Translations under genes and position numbers: made by a program | In this document: positions 46,763 through 54,925 of the stretch, in pieces | Numbering within the stretch: the stretch's first letter is position 1 | How the letters are laid out: every line of letters starts with the position of its first letter | Notes under the pieces: generated by a model | Told to the model about the DNA's origin: nothing | Database searches by the model: none | What the model saw: the letters and a program-made list of their open reading frames with translations, nothing else | Source of the DNA: Ruminiclostridium papyrosolvens DSM 2782 | Lineage (GTDB): Bacteria; Bacillota; Clostridia; Acetivibrionales; DSM-1351 | Direction of reading: 5' to 3' | Assembly (NCBI RefSeq): GCF_029318685.1 | Contig: NZ_CP119677.1 | Span: forward strand, 1,178,001 to 1,242,000 | DNA length: 64,000 nucleotides

Positions 46763-47407
46763 GTGTATAAAGTTTTAAAGCCATGTGCTGAAACATATAA
46801 ATTAGCCGGCGAGGCGATAAAGAGGGGAAAGGTCATTGTTGTACCCACAGATGCAGTGTATGCAGTGGTCTGTGATGCTTTCAACAAGGAAGCTGTTGAG
46901 AGACTTAGAGAAATCCGAAAGAGTCCTCAAGATAAGCCGTTATCATTGATTATAGATAAAAAGGATATAGATAAATATTGTCATATAAAAAATGAAACTT
47001 ATAAAAGTATTATCGATGCATTACTTCCGGGTAAAGTCAGTTTCCTTATAAATAAAAAAGGTGATATTTTTACAGATGCAGTTCCAAATAGTGATGCTAT
47101 ATGTGTTTTCTGGCAGGATAATGAGACTAAAGACGTTTATGAGGAAAGCGGCACTGTGCTTGCCATTTCATCGGCAAACAAGGCAGGGTTTCCTGAAGCT
47201 ACCACGCTTGAGCAGGCCATAAGCTTTTTTGAAGATGAAGTTGAACTATTTATTGATAGTGGAGAGGAACGGGGCAACAAAGGCACAACGCAGTTGGATA
47301 TAAGGAATGACAGCATCAGTATTATGAGGGAATCGCCAATGTTTCCGCTGGTTGAAATAAACAAGGTTCTGGATGCAAAAGGGATACCAGCCTTAAGGAA
47401 GGTATGA
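46763..47407 (+). CDS. Sua5/YciO/YrdC-family protein
   Basis: This 214-aa protein starts at GTG 46763 after AAGGGGGAG. It has KVIVVPTDAVYAVVCDAF, IRKSPQDKPLSLII and SSANKAGFPEA, the nucleotide- and carbamoyl-binding motifs of the YrdC fold. Sua5 makes threonylcarbamoyl-AMP for tRNA t6A; the housekeeping copy usually has a longer C-terminal domain, absent here. Within the island it may form a carbamoyl-type adenylate for the product, an inference from context. Confidence 0.85.
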   Translation: MYKVLKPCAETYKLAGEAIKRGKVIVVPTDAVYAVVCDAFNKEAVERLREIRKSPQDKPLSLIIDKKDIDKYCHIKNETYKSIIDALLPGKVSFLINKKGDIFTDAVPNSDAICVFWQDNETKDVYEESGTVLAISSANKAGFPEATTLEQAISFFEDEVELFIDSGEERGNKGTTQLDIRNDSISIMRESPMFPLVEINKVLDAKGIPALRKV

Positions 47408-47408
47408 T

Positions 47409-48185
47409 ATGAGTTTCTATAACTATAATGGTGTATACATATTTTATGAAGTTACAGGAAATGGTGGAGAATGTGTACTACTTATCCACGGGTTAGGTTC
47501 ATCTAGCAGGATTTATAGTAATATTTCAAAATATGATTTCTTTAGAAAGAATTACAATGTTTTGTTTATAGACCTTGTTGGATACGGTAACTCAGACAAA
47601 CCGATGGAATTTGACTATTCCATCAAATCTCAAGCCGTAGCATGTCTTCATTTAATTGACTACTTAGGTATAAATACCACTCATATAATTGCACATTCAA
47701 TGGGAGGAGTTGTAGCCCAGTATATATGCGAAAGTATGAAAGTAAAGTCATTTATTAATTGTGAGGGCAACCTTACCTTGGACGATTGCAAGCTATCAGC
47801 ATCTATTTATAATATGGGGTATGAAGTTTTCAACCGGGGAGGCTTCAAATTCCTCAAAAAAAAATATCACACAATTCCATTTTATGAGAGTCTATGCATG
47901 ACAAACGCTTATGTTATGTATGAGTCCTCAAAAAGTCTGGTAGAAGTATGTCAAACCGATAATATCCTTGAACGATTCATCATGCTTGACACTGGAAAAA
48001 TGTATGTTTACGGTGAGCAAAACCTTGGAAAAAGGAAGTCTCAAGATTATCTGCGTGATACGGGCATACCAATAAAATATATTAAAAACAGTGGACATAA
48101 TATGATAGAAGAAAACCCGCACAATTTTTATGAAACACTTATTAAGTATTTCTCCAATGCAAATTCTAAAGGGGGGAGAGTATGA
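47409..48185 (+). CDS. Alpha/beta-hydrolase, possible thioesterase
   Basis: This 258-aa protein begins within 2 bp of the Sua5-like stop, with AAGGAAGGT upstream. It has the oxyanion region LLIHGLGSSSR, nucleophile elbow IAHSMGGVVAQ and C-terminal NSGHNMIEENP catalytic His. Such hydrolases serve as release or editing thioesterases in carrier-protein pathways, but simple ester hydrolysis is equally possible. It overlaps the next gene by 4 bp. Confidence 0.85.
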   Translation: MSFYNYNGVYIFYEVTGNGGECVLLIHGLGSSSRIYSNISKYDFFRKNYNVLFIDLVGYGNSDKPMEFDYSIKSQAVACLHLIDYLGINTTHIIAHSMGGVVAQYICESMKVKSFINCEGNLTLDDCKLSASIYNMGYEVFNRGGFKFLKKKYHTIPFYESLCMTNAYVMYESSKSLVEVCQTDNILERFIMLDTGKMYVYGEQNLGKRKSQDYLRDTGIPIKYIKNSGHNMIEENPHNFYETLIKYFSNANSKGGRV

Positions 48186-49201
48186 AATTTATCATACCTG
48201 AATTAGAAACGTACATAAAAGACGGTGTGTTTTGCTTGTATTCAGCCATAGAAGACACATTAAGACATCAAAAATATGACTTATCGTGTGTTGATATATT
48301 TATGCTGTGCAATGGATTTAATGTCGTATACGAATCAGACTTGAATCGTATAGGATACAGCGGTCTTGACGATGTTATAGAAAATATGGCAAGAGAAAAC
48401 CTTTTTAAAATAAATATGTGTTACATGCAGCAAGATAAGGATGAGCTTTTCCAAAAGGTTTGCAATGCGGTACTTGATAACAATGTTGTCATACTGTTTG
48501 TAGGAACTGCGAACTTGAATTACAGTAATGTCTTTAGGGAGATAAGCGATGAAAATAGAGGGCATTGTATTCTTATGTATGGTATAGACTCCGAACAAGG
48601 CATCGTGTATGTTGCGGACGCATATTTCAAAGATTCTTCAGGAAGGATGAAAAAATATCAAGGGCCTGCCTCAATTGAGGATATTAGGAAAAGCATTTTT
48701 GGATTTGTATGGTTTGATACTGATAAAACATCAAACCTTATAAGTAAGAAGATGGTTCTTGATACCACTATAAATAATTTGAAAGCCTTTATGGAAGGAG
48801 CTATGACAGGAAATAAATTTTTCGGAAATCTTGCTTTTAAAAGGTTTGTTGGCGACCTGAATAAATTGGAGGCCCTTGATGAAGATTCATTTGCAAAGAC
48901 TTGTGAAAACATAAATTTCACTATTAAAATTAGGAGTGCAATGGTAATTATTGATAATATGATAAGCTTCATCAGAAATAATGCTAATTTCCAAATAGAA
49001 GGCTACGATACGGTGTTGGAATCACTTCAGACTCTGAGACGGGAATGGGACAAGCTTGCTCTTAATGTAACTAAAGCCGGTTTGACCAAGAGGAAAAGAA
49101 TGATACCTGCTATATGCGAAATAGCAAATAATACAATACAGTTACAGGATAAGACATTTAGTAACTACTTGCAGTATCTTGAGAAAGTAAAGATTACGTG
49201 A
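48182..49201 (+). CDS. BtrH-like papain-fold acyltransferase/peptidase 1
   Basis: This 339-aa protein overlaps the hydrolase gene (ATGA), with GGGGGGAGAG upstream. The N-terminal half fits the BtrH N-terminal/C39-like papain fold: candidate nucleophile Cys18 (GVFCLYSAIED), His128 (NRGHCILMYGID) and Asp146 (VADAYFKD). BtrH moves an acyl group from a carrier protein to an amine in butirosin biosynthesis, and cysteine-protease-like enzymes act similarly in closthioamide assembly, from memory. The C-terminal half is helical. With two carrier proteins in the island, an amide-forming role is likely. Confidence 0.75.
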   Translation: MKFIIPELETYIKDGVFCLYSAIEDTLRHQKYDLSCVDIFMLCNGFNVVYESDLNRIGYSGLDDVIENMARENLFKINMCYMQQDKDELFQKVCNAVLDNNVVILFVGTANLNYSNVFREISDENRGHCILMYGIDSEQGIVYVADAYFKDSSGRMKKYQGPASIEDIRKSIFGFVWFDTDKTSNLISKKMVLDTTINNLKAFMEGAMTGNKFFGNLAFKRFVGDLNKLEALDEDSFAKTCENINFTIKIRSAMVIIDNMISFIRNNANFQIEGYDTVLESLQTLRREWDKLALNVTKAGLTKRKRMIPAICEIANNTIQLQDKTFSNYLQYLEKVKIT

Positions 49202-49306
49202 GTTTGATGGAATTACAGAAAACATTACAAATATACAACGAGGCGAGAAAATAGCAAAATCTATGTGTGAAGTTTGAGTCAATAATAAATATAGAAAGGG
49301 TTTATT

Positions 49307-50344
49307 ATGAAAAAAGTACTAGAACCAATGAAAGCATTTTATGGAATGAAGGACATGTTAGGAATTGAGGATCCTTATGGTGATTGTATGAGTATGTCCG
49401 ATTTAGCTACACTAAACTATTTTGGTCTATGCGGTTTGGAAATTATATATAATTTTTACTTTGTCTATAACTTCGCGGATGATGATCGAAATCTTTTCGG
49501 ATGCCCAGTATTTTGTATAGATACACTTTTATTTGATAAACGAGAAAATATATTGAAAGGCTTAGGAATAGATATTATAGAAAAACAGCCTAAAATGGAT
49601 TTATTAGTTGAAAGTATAAGAGAATCCATAATGAATAATAGGCCCATTTTTCTTTTTGTGGATTTATTCTATCAGAAAGGAAGATTTTTTTATTATAATA
49701 ACCGACATGCACCTCATGCTTGTCTTGTATATGGTTTCGATGATGAAAATCAAGTTGTATATACTATTGACGATTATAATGGATATAAGACTTACATAGT
49801 TTCCTATGATATGATTGTACAGTATTGCAAAGGTATATTTGAATATTGCAATTTTAGAAAAGATTCACTATACTTTCGTGAATACTGCTTTGAAGGTACT
49901 AATCTGAAGTTTGATGAAGAATATAATTCTAAAGTTCTGAGGAAATTTTTTAAAAATTCATTATCTAAAGCAGAAGAGCGATATAAAAGTTTAAATTTAA
50001 TTAAAGTTCTTAGTGAGGATTTAGAAAGTTTTATAAATGTATCATCCTTTGAAGCAATCCTTTCCAGCGTAATATATAAAAGAGGTTCTGAATGCTTTAT
50101 GATTAAAAATCTTTACCAATATGATACTTTTGATAAAAATATACAATCAGAAATTGATAGCAAACTAAATACAATTTTACAAAATTGGACACTCATTAGA
50201 AATACGGTTTGCCATTATAATTTGAATAAAAAAAACATGGATAAAAAATGCAACAAAATCAAGCAGATATTAGATACTATTTACGAGGACGAAACCACAT
50301 ATAGTGATTTATTATATAGCCAATTTAGGCAGTTTATCGGATAG
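49307..50344 (+). CDS. BtrH-like papain-fold protein 2
   Basis: This 345-aa protein follows AGAAAGGG. It has the same layout as its neighbour: Cys27 (PYGDCMSMSDLA), His137 (APHACLVYGFD) and Asp155 (YTIDDYNGY), then a helical C-terminal half. Sequence identity to the first protein is low, and the gene is much more AT-rich, so it is not a recent duplicate. It may work with the first as a pair acting on two carrier-bound intermediates. The 105-bp gap before it holds no clear gene. Confidence 0.7.
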   Translation: MKKVLEPMKAFYGMKDMLGIEDPYGDCMSMSDLATLNYFGLCGLEIIYNFYFVYNFADDDRNLFGCPVFCIDTLLFDKRENILKGLGIDIIEKQPKMDLLVESIRESIMNNRPIFLFVDLFYQKGRFFYYNNRHAPHACLVYGFDDENQVVYTIDDYNGYKTYIVSYDMIVQYCKGIFEYCNFRKDSLYFREYCFEGTNLKFDEEYNSKVLRKFFKNSLSKAEERYKSLNLIKVLSEDLESFINVSSFEAILSSVIYKRGSECFMIKNLYQYDTFDKNIQSEIDSKLNTILQNWTLIRNTVCHYNLNKKNMDKKCNKIKQILDTIYEDETTYSDLLYSQFRQFIG

Positions 50345-50364
50345 GGTATTCAATATTCTTATGA

Positions 50365-50454
50365 CGCGCTATCACTAGAAAGGACTTTTATTCAAATCTG
50401 CTAACTCAACAAGCAATAAAAAATGTAATGGATGTATTTGAAGAATACGGGTAG
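50365..50454 (+). pseudogene. Possible gene remnant cut by the IS
   Basis: A 29-codon open stretch (reading ...FYSNLLTQQAIKNVMDVF...) looks like the end of a helical protein, but it has no start codon or ribosome binding site. Its stop codon is made by the first bases of the IS at 50452. It is probably a leftover of a gene truncated on both sides; the identity is unknown. Confidence 0.3.
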
Positions 50455-51771
50455 TGTTAACTAAGTTATGAAAAAATGATTTAAAAGTATAGCACATTGA
50501 AAAGTGAAGAATATACCCAGAAATTGTAATTTAAAGTAGTGATTTCCACATTTATTCCACGGTTCTTTTGCTAACAAGCCTCTTACGGCATGTGTGAAGG
50601 CATCACAAGCACACCCATTTTCAAACGAATGGATGATGCGCATGGCAAAACAGCCTAACATGCCGTAGCCTCATTAACAAGAGACTTTCGCGGCATAACG
50701 CTACTATACAGATTGCTTTGACAAGGTCAGTTGTTGTGATAATTCAATTAGTTTCTGCCACTTAGCAGGCATATTTGGCAGCTTATCAAGCTCAGGTATT
50801 GAGTTGAGCGGCTGCCAGTAGGTGTAAGGGTGAGGTCTTAAAAAGTTGTAGTAAGCCACGAATAATGCAACATGGGTTTTTGAGCCTTCTCTGCTTCCAT
50901 AGCCGTTAGTTACTTGATAAGAGAACTTGAAGGTACGGTTAAAACGTTCAATAATCTGCTTTAGCCAGCGGTATTCAGTTGAAACAGGATCAGCGTTTGT
51001 AAGACCGATTACTTGGATTAGGTTAAAATCCATCCCCGTTTCGGAAAATAATTGTTGAGCGAGCTTGTAGGTGGTGTATCCATCAGCCGCGAATTTAAGA
51101 GTTTTTCCGGGGAACTGTTTAAACTTGCTGAAAGCCATACGCATAGCCAGAACGCAAGGACCTATGTCTCTGGTATAAGATATTTGATAGCCTAGAATAG
51201 ACTTTTTTAGAGCATCCATGACAAACCAGACATAATGACGGTCACCTTTGACTTTAGTATAGGTTTCGTCAGCTGCAAGATGGTTTGAAGGCTTGTAATC
51301 AAAATTGTCAACGAAGGGTTTAGTTGATGCATTTGTGAATATTAAAATGCTTACGGTTTTTTTTAGCTCAAGTGTATGACCGCAGTGAGGGCAGATAAAG
51401 ACAACGGGTTCATATTCAGCCAAAAGCTTTTTGTAATCGAAGCGATCAAAGTGCTTAATAATAGGAGCTTTGTCAACACTGTATTTGTTGTATTTGGGAC
51501 TGGTAAAGTTGTTTTTAGGAGCATTAAGTGGTATGTTTTTCGCAATAAAAACAAGTAATTTATGTATTTGAGAAAGTAAAAATTGATTATATGCTATTAA
51601 AACTGTTATAATTGAGTTCACAATGACACTTTCCTTCATGGGATTTGTGATGTAGGAGTCTCAATTATACAGGAAAAGAGGGGGGCATTGTATTTTTATA
51701 TCAAAAATTTCTGAATCCCTTGATAAATAGCATGTTCAATATAAACTAAGTGTAATTTAGTTTACACTAAC
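50452..51771 (-). mobile_element. Insertion sequence with 17-bp inverted ends
   Basis: The left end TAGTGTTAACTAAGTTA (50452-50468) and the complement of the right end, TAGTGTAAACTAAATTA (from 51769 back to 51753), match at 15 of 17 positions. Between them lies one transposase gene on the - strand. The flanks (GAATACGG left, CCTATATA right) show no target-site duplication, and the right end abuts the 213-bp repeat exactly. This suggests an IS-mediated deletion or recombination after insertion. The 250 bp between the left end and the transposase stop hold only imperfect stem-loops. Confidence 0.75.
50704..51639 (-). CDS. DDE-type transposase (IS6/IS240-like catalytic domain)
   Basis: This 311-aa protein has an N-terminal zinc-finger-like CPHCGH. 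The catalytic core has the three acidic residues in ADETYTKVKGDRH, FAADGYTTYKLA and EYRWLKQIIERFNR, and the C-terminus carries AYYNFLRPHPY. The spacing fits IS6/IS240-type DDE domains, although the N-terminus is unusual for that group. It is the only recombinase gene in the island and appears full length. Confidence 0.88.
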   Translation of the reverse strand: MKESVIVNSIITVLIAYNQFLLSQIHKLLVFIAKNIPLNAPKNNFTSPKYNKYSVDKAPIIKHFDRFDYKKLLAEYEPVVFICPHCGHTLELKKTVSILIFTNASTKPFVDNFDYKPSNHLAADETYTKVKGDRHYVWFVMDALKKSILGYQISYTRDIGPCVLAMRMAFSKFKQFPGKTLKFAADGYTTYKLAQQLFSETGMDFNLIQVIGLTNADPVSTEYRWLKQIIERFNRTFKFSYQVTNGYGSREGSKTHVALFVAYYNFLRPHPYTYWQPLNSIPELDKLPNMPAKWQKLIELSQQLTLSKQSV

Positions 51772-51994
51772 CTATATAATGCCGGGGCTGGGCCATGAAA
51801 GCGGATACATTGCGGGACAAATGCTGCAAAGCCAGTATCATTGGCTTCCATGGTGTACCTTTGTGGAGGTTGACCCTTCATCAAGACTTTACGATACATT
51901 TGGGGGCTATGAGATTGCAGATGCGCAAAAACTCAGTCCCGAAGAACGTATAAGAAGGAACCGTATATACGATAATTATGTTGATAGTATATAA
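51772..51994 (+). pseudogene. Displaced 3' end of the six-hairpin gene (right copy of the 213-bp repeat)
   Basis: Bases 51772-51984 are identical to 32239-32451. The frame then ends VDSI with TAA at 51992-51994. The piece begins exactly at the IS edge, so its 5' part is missing. The following 38-bp spacer leads into the esterase gene's start, as expected for the original operon. I take this as the native gene end, separated from its body by the island. Confidence 0.85.
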
Positions 51995-52032
51995 ATAAAG
52001 CAATTAATACCCGTTGAAAGTAGGAGCTAAAA

Positions 52033-53898
52033 TTGGATTATATTTGTTCTAAAATAAGATTGCCCCGTATCATCAGCGATGGCATGGTACTACAGAGAAA
52101 CACAGAGGTAAAGGTTTGGGGATGGGCGCCTGCCGGAGAGGCTGTTACTGTATGCTTCATGAGTAAAGTCTACCATGCTTGTGCAGACGCAAACGGAGAG
52201 TGGTTTGTTATACTTGAAGCCGCAGAGGCAGGCGGACCCTATAACATGGATATTGAGAGTGCACAGTCCGGGGAAAAGCTGACTGTCAGGAATATTCTTC
52301 TGGGCGATGTCTGGCTTTGCTCAGGTCAGTCAAATATGGAAATGAAAATGGATTCTTTGAAGGATACATATCCGGAAGAAATCAGCAGTTGCAGCAATGA
52401 TTCCATAAGGCATTTCTGCATTCCTGTCAGATATGACTTTGAAAATCCTCAAAAGGATTTGGAAGCAGGAAGCTGGGAGTCCGCTAACCCTGAAAAGATT
52501 TTGGATTTTACCGGAGTAGGCTATTTCTTTGCCTTAAAGCTGTTTGAAAAGTACCGGATTCCCATAGGCTTGATTAATGCCAGCTTGGGAGGTTCACCGG
52601 CAGAAGCCTGGCTCAGTGAAAATGCTTTAAAGGAGTTCCCGGAACATTATGAAGCAGCAAAACAGCTTAGTAACAGAGCTTATCTGTACAAAGTACTGAG
52701 CGAGGATCAGGCTTCCACCGAAGCTTGGTACGCTGATTTAAACAAAAAGGATAGGGGAATAGAAAACAGCAACACCTCATGGAAGACTATAAAAGTACCT
52801 TCATATTGGGAAGACGAGGGCTTGGGCAACTTCAACGGTGTGGTCTGGTTCAGGAAGGAAATCAATATTCCCTTTAATCCCGCAAATAAATCTGCAAGAC
52901 TTGTACTTGGAAATATTGTTGATGAAGATATTGCCTACATAAATGATGTTGAGATAGGAACAACGCCAAATCAGTATATTAGCAGGAAGTATAATATTCA
53001 GGATGGACTGCTGAAGGAAGGTAAAAATACAATACTGCTCAGAGTGGTAAATACGTCCGGTAAAGGTGGATTTTACAAAGAAAAGCCCTACCAACTGGAA
53101 ATCGGAGACAGCATTATTGATTTAGTGGGTGAATGGCAGTGTGTGATTGGTGCAAAAAGTAGTCCAATGCCGCCACAGGCCTTTGTTCAGTGGAGACCCT
53201 TGGGCTTGTACAACGGGATGCTTGCTCCTGTAACAAATTATGCATTAAAGGGTTTCACATGGTATCAAGGTGAAGCCAATACCAAGAATCCCGGAGAATA
53301 TGAGAGCCTTTTAAAAGGATTGATTTCTGACTGGAGACAGAAATGGAATATGGGAGAACTGCCGTTTTTGTATGTTCAGCTGCCCAATTTTATGGAGGCC
53401 TCAGAAACACCTGTGGAAAGCGATTGGGCACAGGTGAGGGAAGCCCAGCGAAGGACACTGTCCGTATCTGGTACAGCAATGGCTGTGGCAATTGACCTTG
53501 GAGAATGGAATGATATCCATCCTGTAAATAAAAAGGATGTGGGAAACCGCTTGGCACTGGCAGCCATAAAAACTGTATATGGGGACGAAACCGTTGTTGC
53601 ATTCGGACCAATGTATAAGTCCCACAGAATAGAAGGAAGCAAAATAATTATATCCTTCACTGATACAGGAAGCGGTTTGGTTGTTAAAAACGGAGAACAT
53701 CCGGGAGCTTTTGCTATAGCAGGAGCAGACGGAGTATATGTCCGTGTTAATGCGGAGCTTATAGGTGATGATGTGGCAGTCTGGAGTGAAGCTATATCTC
53801 ATCCGGTTTATGTAAGGTACGGCTGGGCCGATAATCCGGCAGATGCCAACCTGTATAACCGTGAAGGCTTGCCGGCGTCTCCTTTTACAACGGAATAG
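52033..53898 (+). CDS. Sialate O-acetylesterase-like SGNH esterase
   Basis: TTG 52033 (621 aa) is the start, 6 bp after TAGGAG. The SGNH domain has Ser97 (CSGQSNMEM), GGSPAEAWL and Asp494/His496 (EWNDIHPVN) as catalytic residues. A jelly-roll-like insert interrupts it (about 225-365, VWFRKEINIPF). With no signal peptide it is cytoplasmic. In a polysaccharide locus this family usually removes acetyl groups from xylan- or pectin-derived oligosaccharides. It was most likely the next gene of the arabinoxylan operon before the island arrived. Confidence 0.88.
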   Translation: MDYICSKIRLPRIISDGMVLQRNTEVKVWGWAPAGEAVTVCFMSKVYHACADANGEWFVILEAAEAGGPYNMDIESAQSGEKLTVRNILLGDVWLCSGQSNMEMKMDSLKDTYPEEISSCSNDSIRHFCIPVRYDFENPQKDLEAGSWESANPEKILDFTGVGYFFALKLFEKYRIPIGLINASLGGSPAEAWLSENALKEFPEHYEAAKQLSNRAYLYKVLSEDQASTEAWYADLNKKDRGIENSNTSWKTIKVPSYWEDEGLGNFNGVVWFRKEINIPFNPANKSARLVLGNIVDEDIAYINDVEIGTTPNQYISRKYNIQDGLLKEGKNTILLRVVNTSGKGGFYKEKPYQLEIGDSIIDLVGEWQCVIGAKSSPMPPQAFVQWRPLGLYNGMLAPVTNYALKGFTWYQGEANTKNPGEYESLLKGLISDWRQKWNMGELPFLYVQLPNFMEASETPVESDWAQVREAQRRTLSVSGTAMAVAIDLGEWNDIHPVNKKDVGNRLALAAIKTVYGDETVVAFGPMYKSHRIEGSKIIISFTDTGSGLVVKNGEHPGAFAIAGADGVYVRVNAELIGDDVAVWSEAISHPVYVRYGWADNPADANLYNREGLPASPFTTE

Positions 53899-53900
53899 CT

Positions 53901-54047
53901 GATGCCGCAAAATTAATTTTTATTTTCTCAACATGTACTTCTGAGTATAAATTATATCAATGGAAGCTTGGGAGCAATCATTGATATAATTTTATACGGG
54001 AGTATCGGTGTTAAAAAGAAAAACTTCCTGTTTGCAGCAGACACTCC
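53901..54047 (+). repeat. Fold-back (MITE-like) repeat, copy B
   Basis: The copy is a near-perfect palindrome around GTATAAATTATATCAATG (53949-53966) and CATTGATATAATTTTATAC. The reverse complement of its right half, ATACTCCCGTATAAAATTA and TATCAATGATTGCTCCCAAG, matches copy A at 12438-12476 with about three changes. Similarity continues outwards for about 35-40 bp on each side. It lacks the internal 160 bp of copy A. Confidence 0.75.
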
Positions 54048-54063
54048 TTTTGTGACATCCTCT

Positions 54064-54092
54064 TTGACATTTTAAATTGTGTAAGGTAATAT
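54064..54092 (+). promoter_or_regulatory. Sigma-A promoter of the GntR operon
   Basis: TTGACA (54064-54069) and TAATAT (54087-54092) are separated by exactly 17 bp, close to consensus. Transcription would start near 54099, inside or next to the palindromic operator. Confidence 0.7.
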
Positions 54093-54101
54093 ATTATTAT
54101 A

Positions 54102-54131
54102 ACCTGTAATACAGGTAGACAACTTACAGGT
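54102..54131 (+). promoter_or_regulatory. Palindromic operator ACCTGTAATACAGGT plus half-site
   Basis: ACCTGTA-A-TACAGGT (54102-54116) is a perfect inverted repeat at the expected transcription start, and a further TACAGGT occurs at 54125-54131. The form fits FadR-type GntR operators. The adjacent GntR gene is the likely binder, giving autoregulation and control of the dehydratase and aldolase. Confidence 0.65.
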
Positions 54132-54167
54132 ATTAAGAAATTTTTTGTAATTGAAAGGTGATATTAA

Positions 54168-54857
54168 ATGCCAATTAAGAAGGTTACACGTCAAAGTGTA
54201 AGCGAACAGGTCTTTGAGCAGTTAAAGGAGCAGATTTTAAATAATGAGTGGCAGAAAGGAGAAAAAATCCCTTCTGAAAATGAATTGTCTGCATTACTGG
54301 GAGTAAGCCGTGTTACGGTACGGAATGCACTACAGAAACTGATATCCCTGGGCTTGATAGAAACAAGGTTTGGGGAAGGCTCATTTATCACCGATGCACT
54401 ACCGGGAATAAGTATGAATTCATTAATACCAATCGCTTATTTAAAAGAAAACTCTCTGCAGGAGATTTTAGAATACAGAAGAGTAATGGAAGGCAATGTA
54501 GCTGAACTTGCCACAAAGAAAGCTTCTCCCGAAGACGTGGCAAAGCTTGAGGAGGCATATTTGGCTATGGATAAGGTTAAGGACGATTTGGAGCAGTTCT
54601 CCAAGGCAGATTTGAATTTTCATTTGCTCCTTGCCAATACAACTAAAAATTCTCTTATAATTCAAACCTTCTATATATTTAGTGATGTATTAAACAGGGC
54701 ATTTTCTCAAATTGTTACAAAAAGGGGTAACAGTGCGGGAATCTATTATCACAAATTGCTGCTTGAAGCTGTTAAAGACGGTAATTCTCTTGAGGCAAAA
54801 CGAATAATGGATGAACATATGGAAGACTTATACAATACTTTTGAAACTAATATGTAA
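54168..54857 (+). CDS. GntR-family regulator, FadR subfamily
   Basis: This 229-aa protein has an N-terminal winged helix-turn-helix (SENELSALLGVSRVTVRNALQKL, read as two parts) and an all-helical FCD ligand domain (about 95-225, EYRRVMEGNVAELA, ADLNFHLLLA). Such regulators bind small acids. The downstream sugar-acid dehydratase and aldolase suggest a sugar acid or 2-keto-3-deoxy acid as effector. GAAAGGTGA precedes the ATG. Confidence 0.92.
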   Translation: MPIKKVTRQSVSEQVFEQLKEQILNNEWQKGEKIPSENELSALLGVSRVTVRNALQKLISLGLIETRFGEGSFITDALPGISMNSLIPIAYLKENSLQEILEYRRVMEGNVAELATKKASPEDVAKLEEAYLAMDKVKDDLEQFSKADLNFHLLLANTTKNSLIIQTFYIFSDVLNRAFSQIVTKRGNSAGIYYHKLLLEAVKDGNSLEAKRIMDEHMEDLYNTFETNM

Positions 54858-54925
54858 GCAACCAAATACTTTATGTATGCCGAAAGGGATAGTTTGTCCG
54901 GCATAACGGGGGCAGGGAGGTTAAT

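Larger units (their letters stand above)
32452..51771. mobile_element. Inserted genomic island carrying a biosynthetic gene cluster and an IS
   Basis: The segment between the two perfect 213-bp repeats is about 19.3 kb. Its genes are unrelated to carbohydrate use, while the genes on both sides belong to one polysaccharide locus. The right copy runs on through a 48-bp spacer into the next carbohydrate gene, so the right side looks native. The island has no integrase of its own; the only recombinase gene is the DDE transposase of the IS at the right edge. Gene composition is mosaic: the FkbH-like gene, the second carrier protein and the last BtrH-like gene are visibly AT-richer than the rest. 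Confidence 0.8.

Noticed and set aside
37874-50344. Closthioamide cluster
   Set aside because: Carrier proteins, a ligase and cysteine-protease-like enzymes are shared in principle, but no ANH-type thioamide synthetase or chorismate-lyase-like gene is present, and FkbH, fumarase and Sua5 genes are not expected there.
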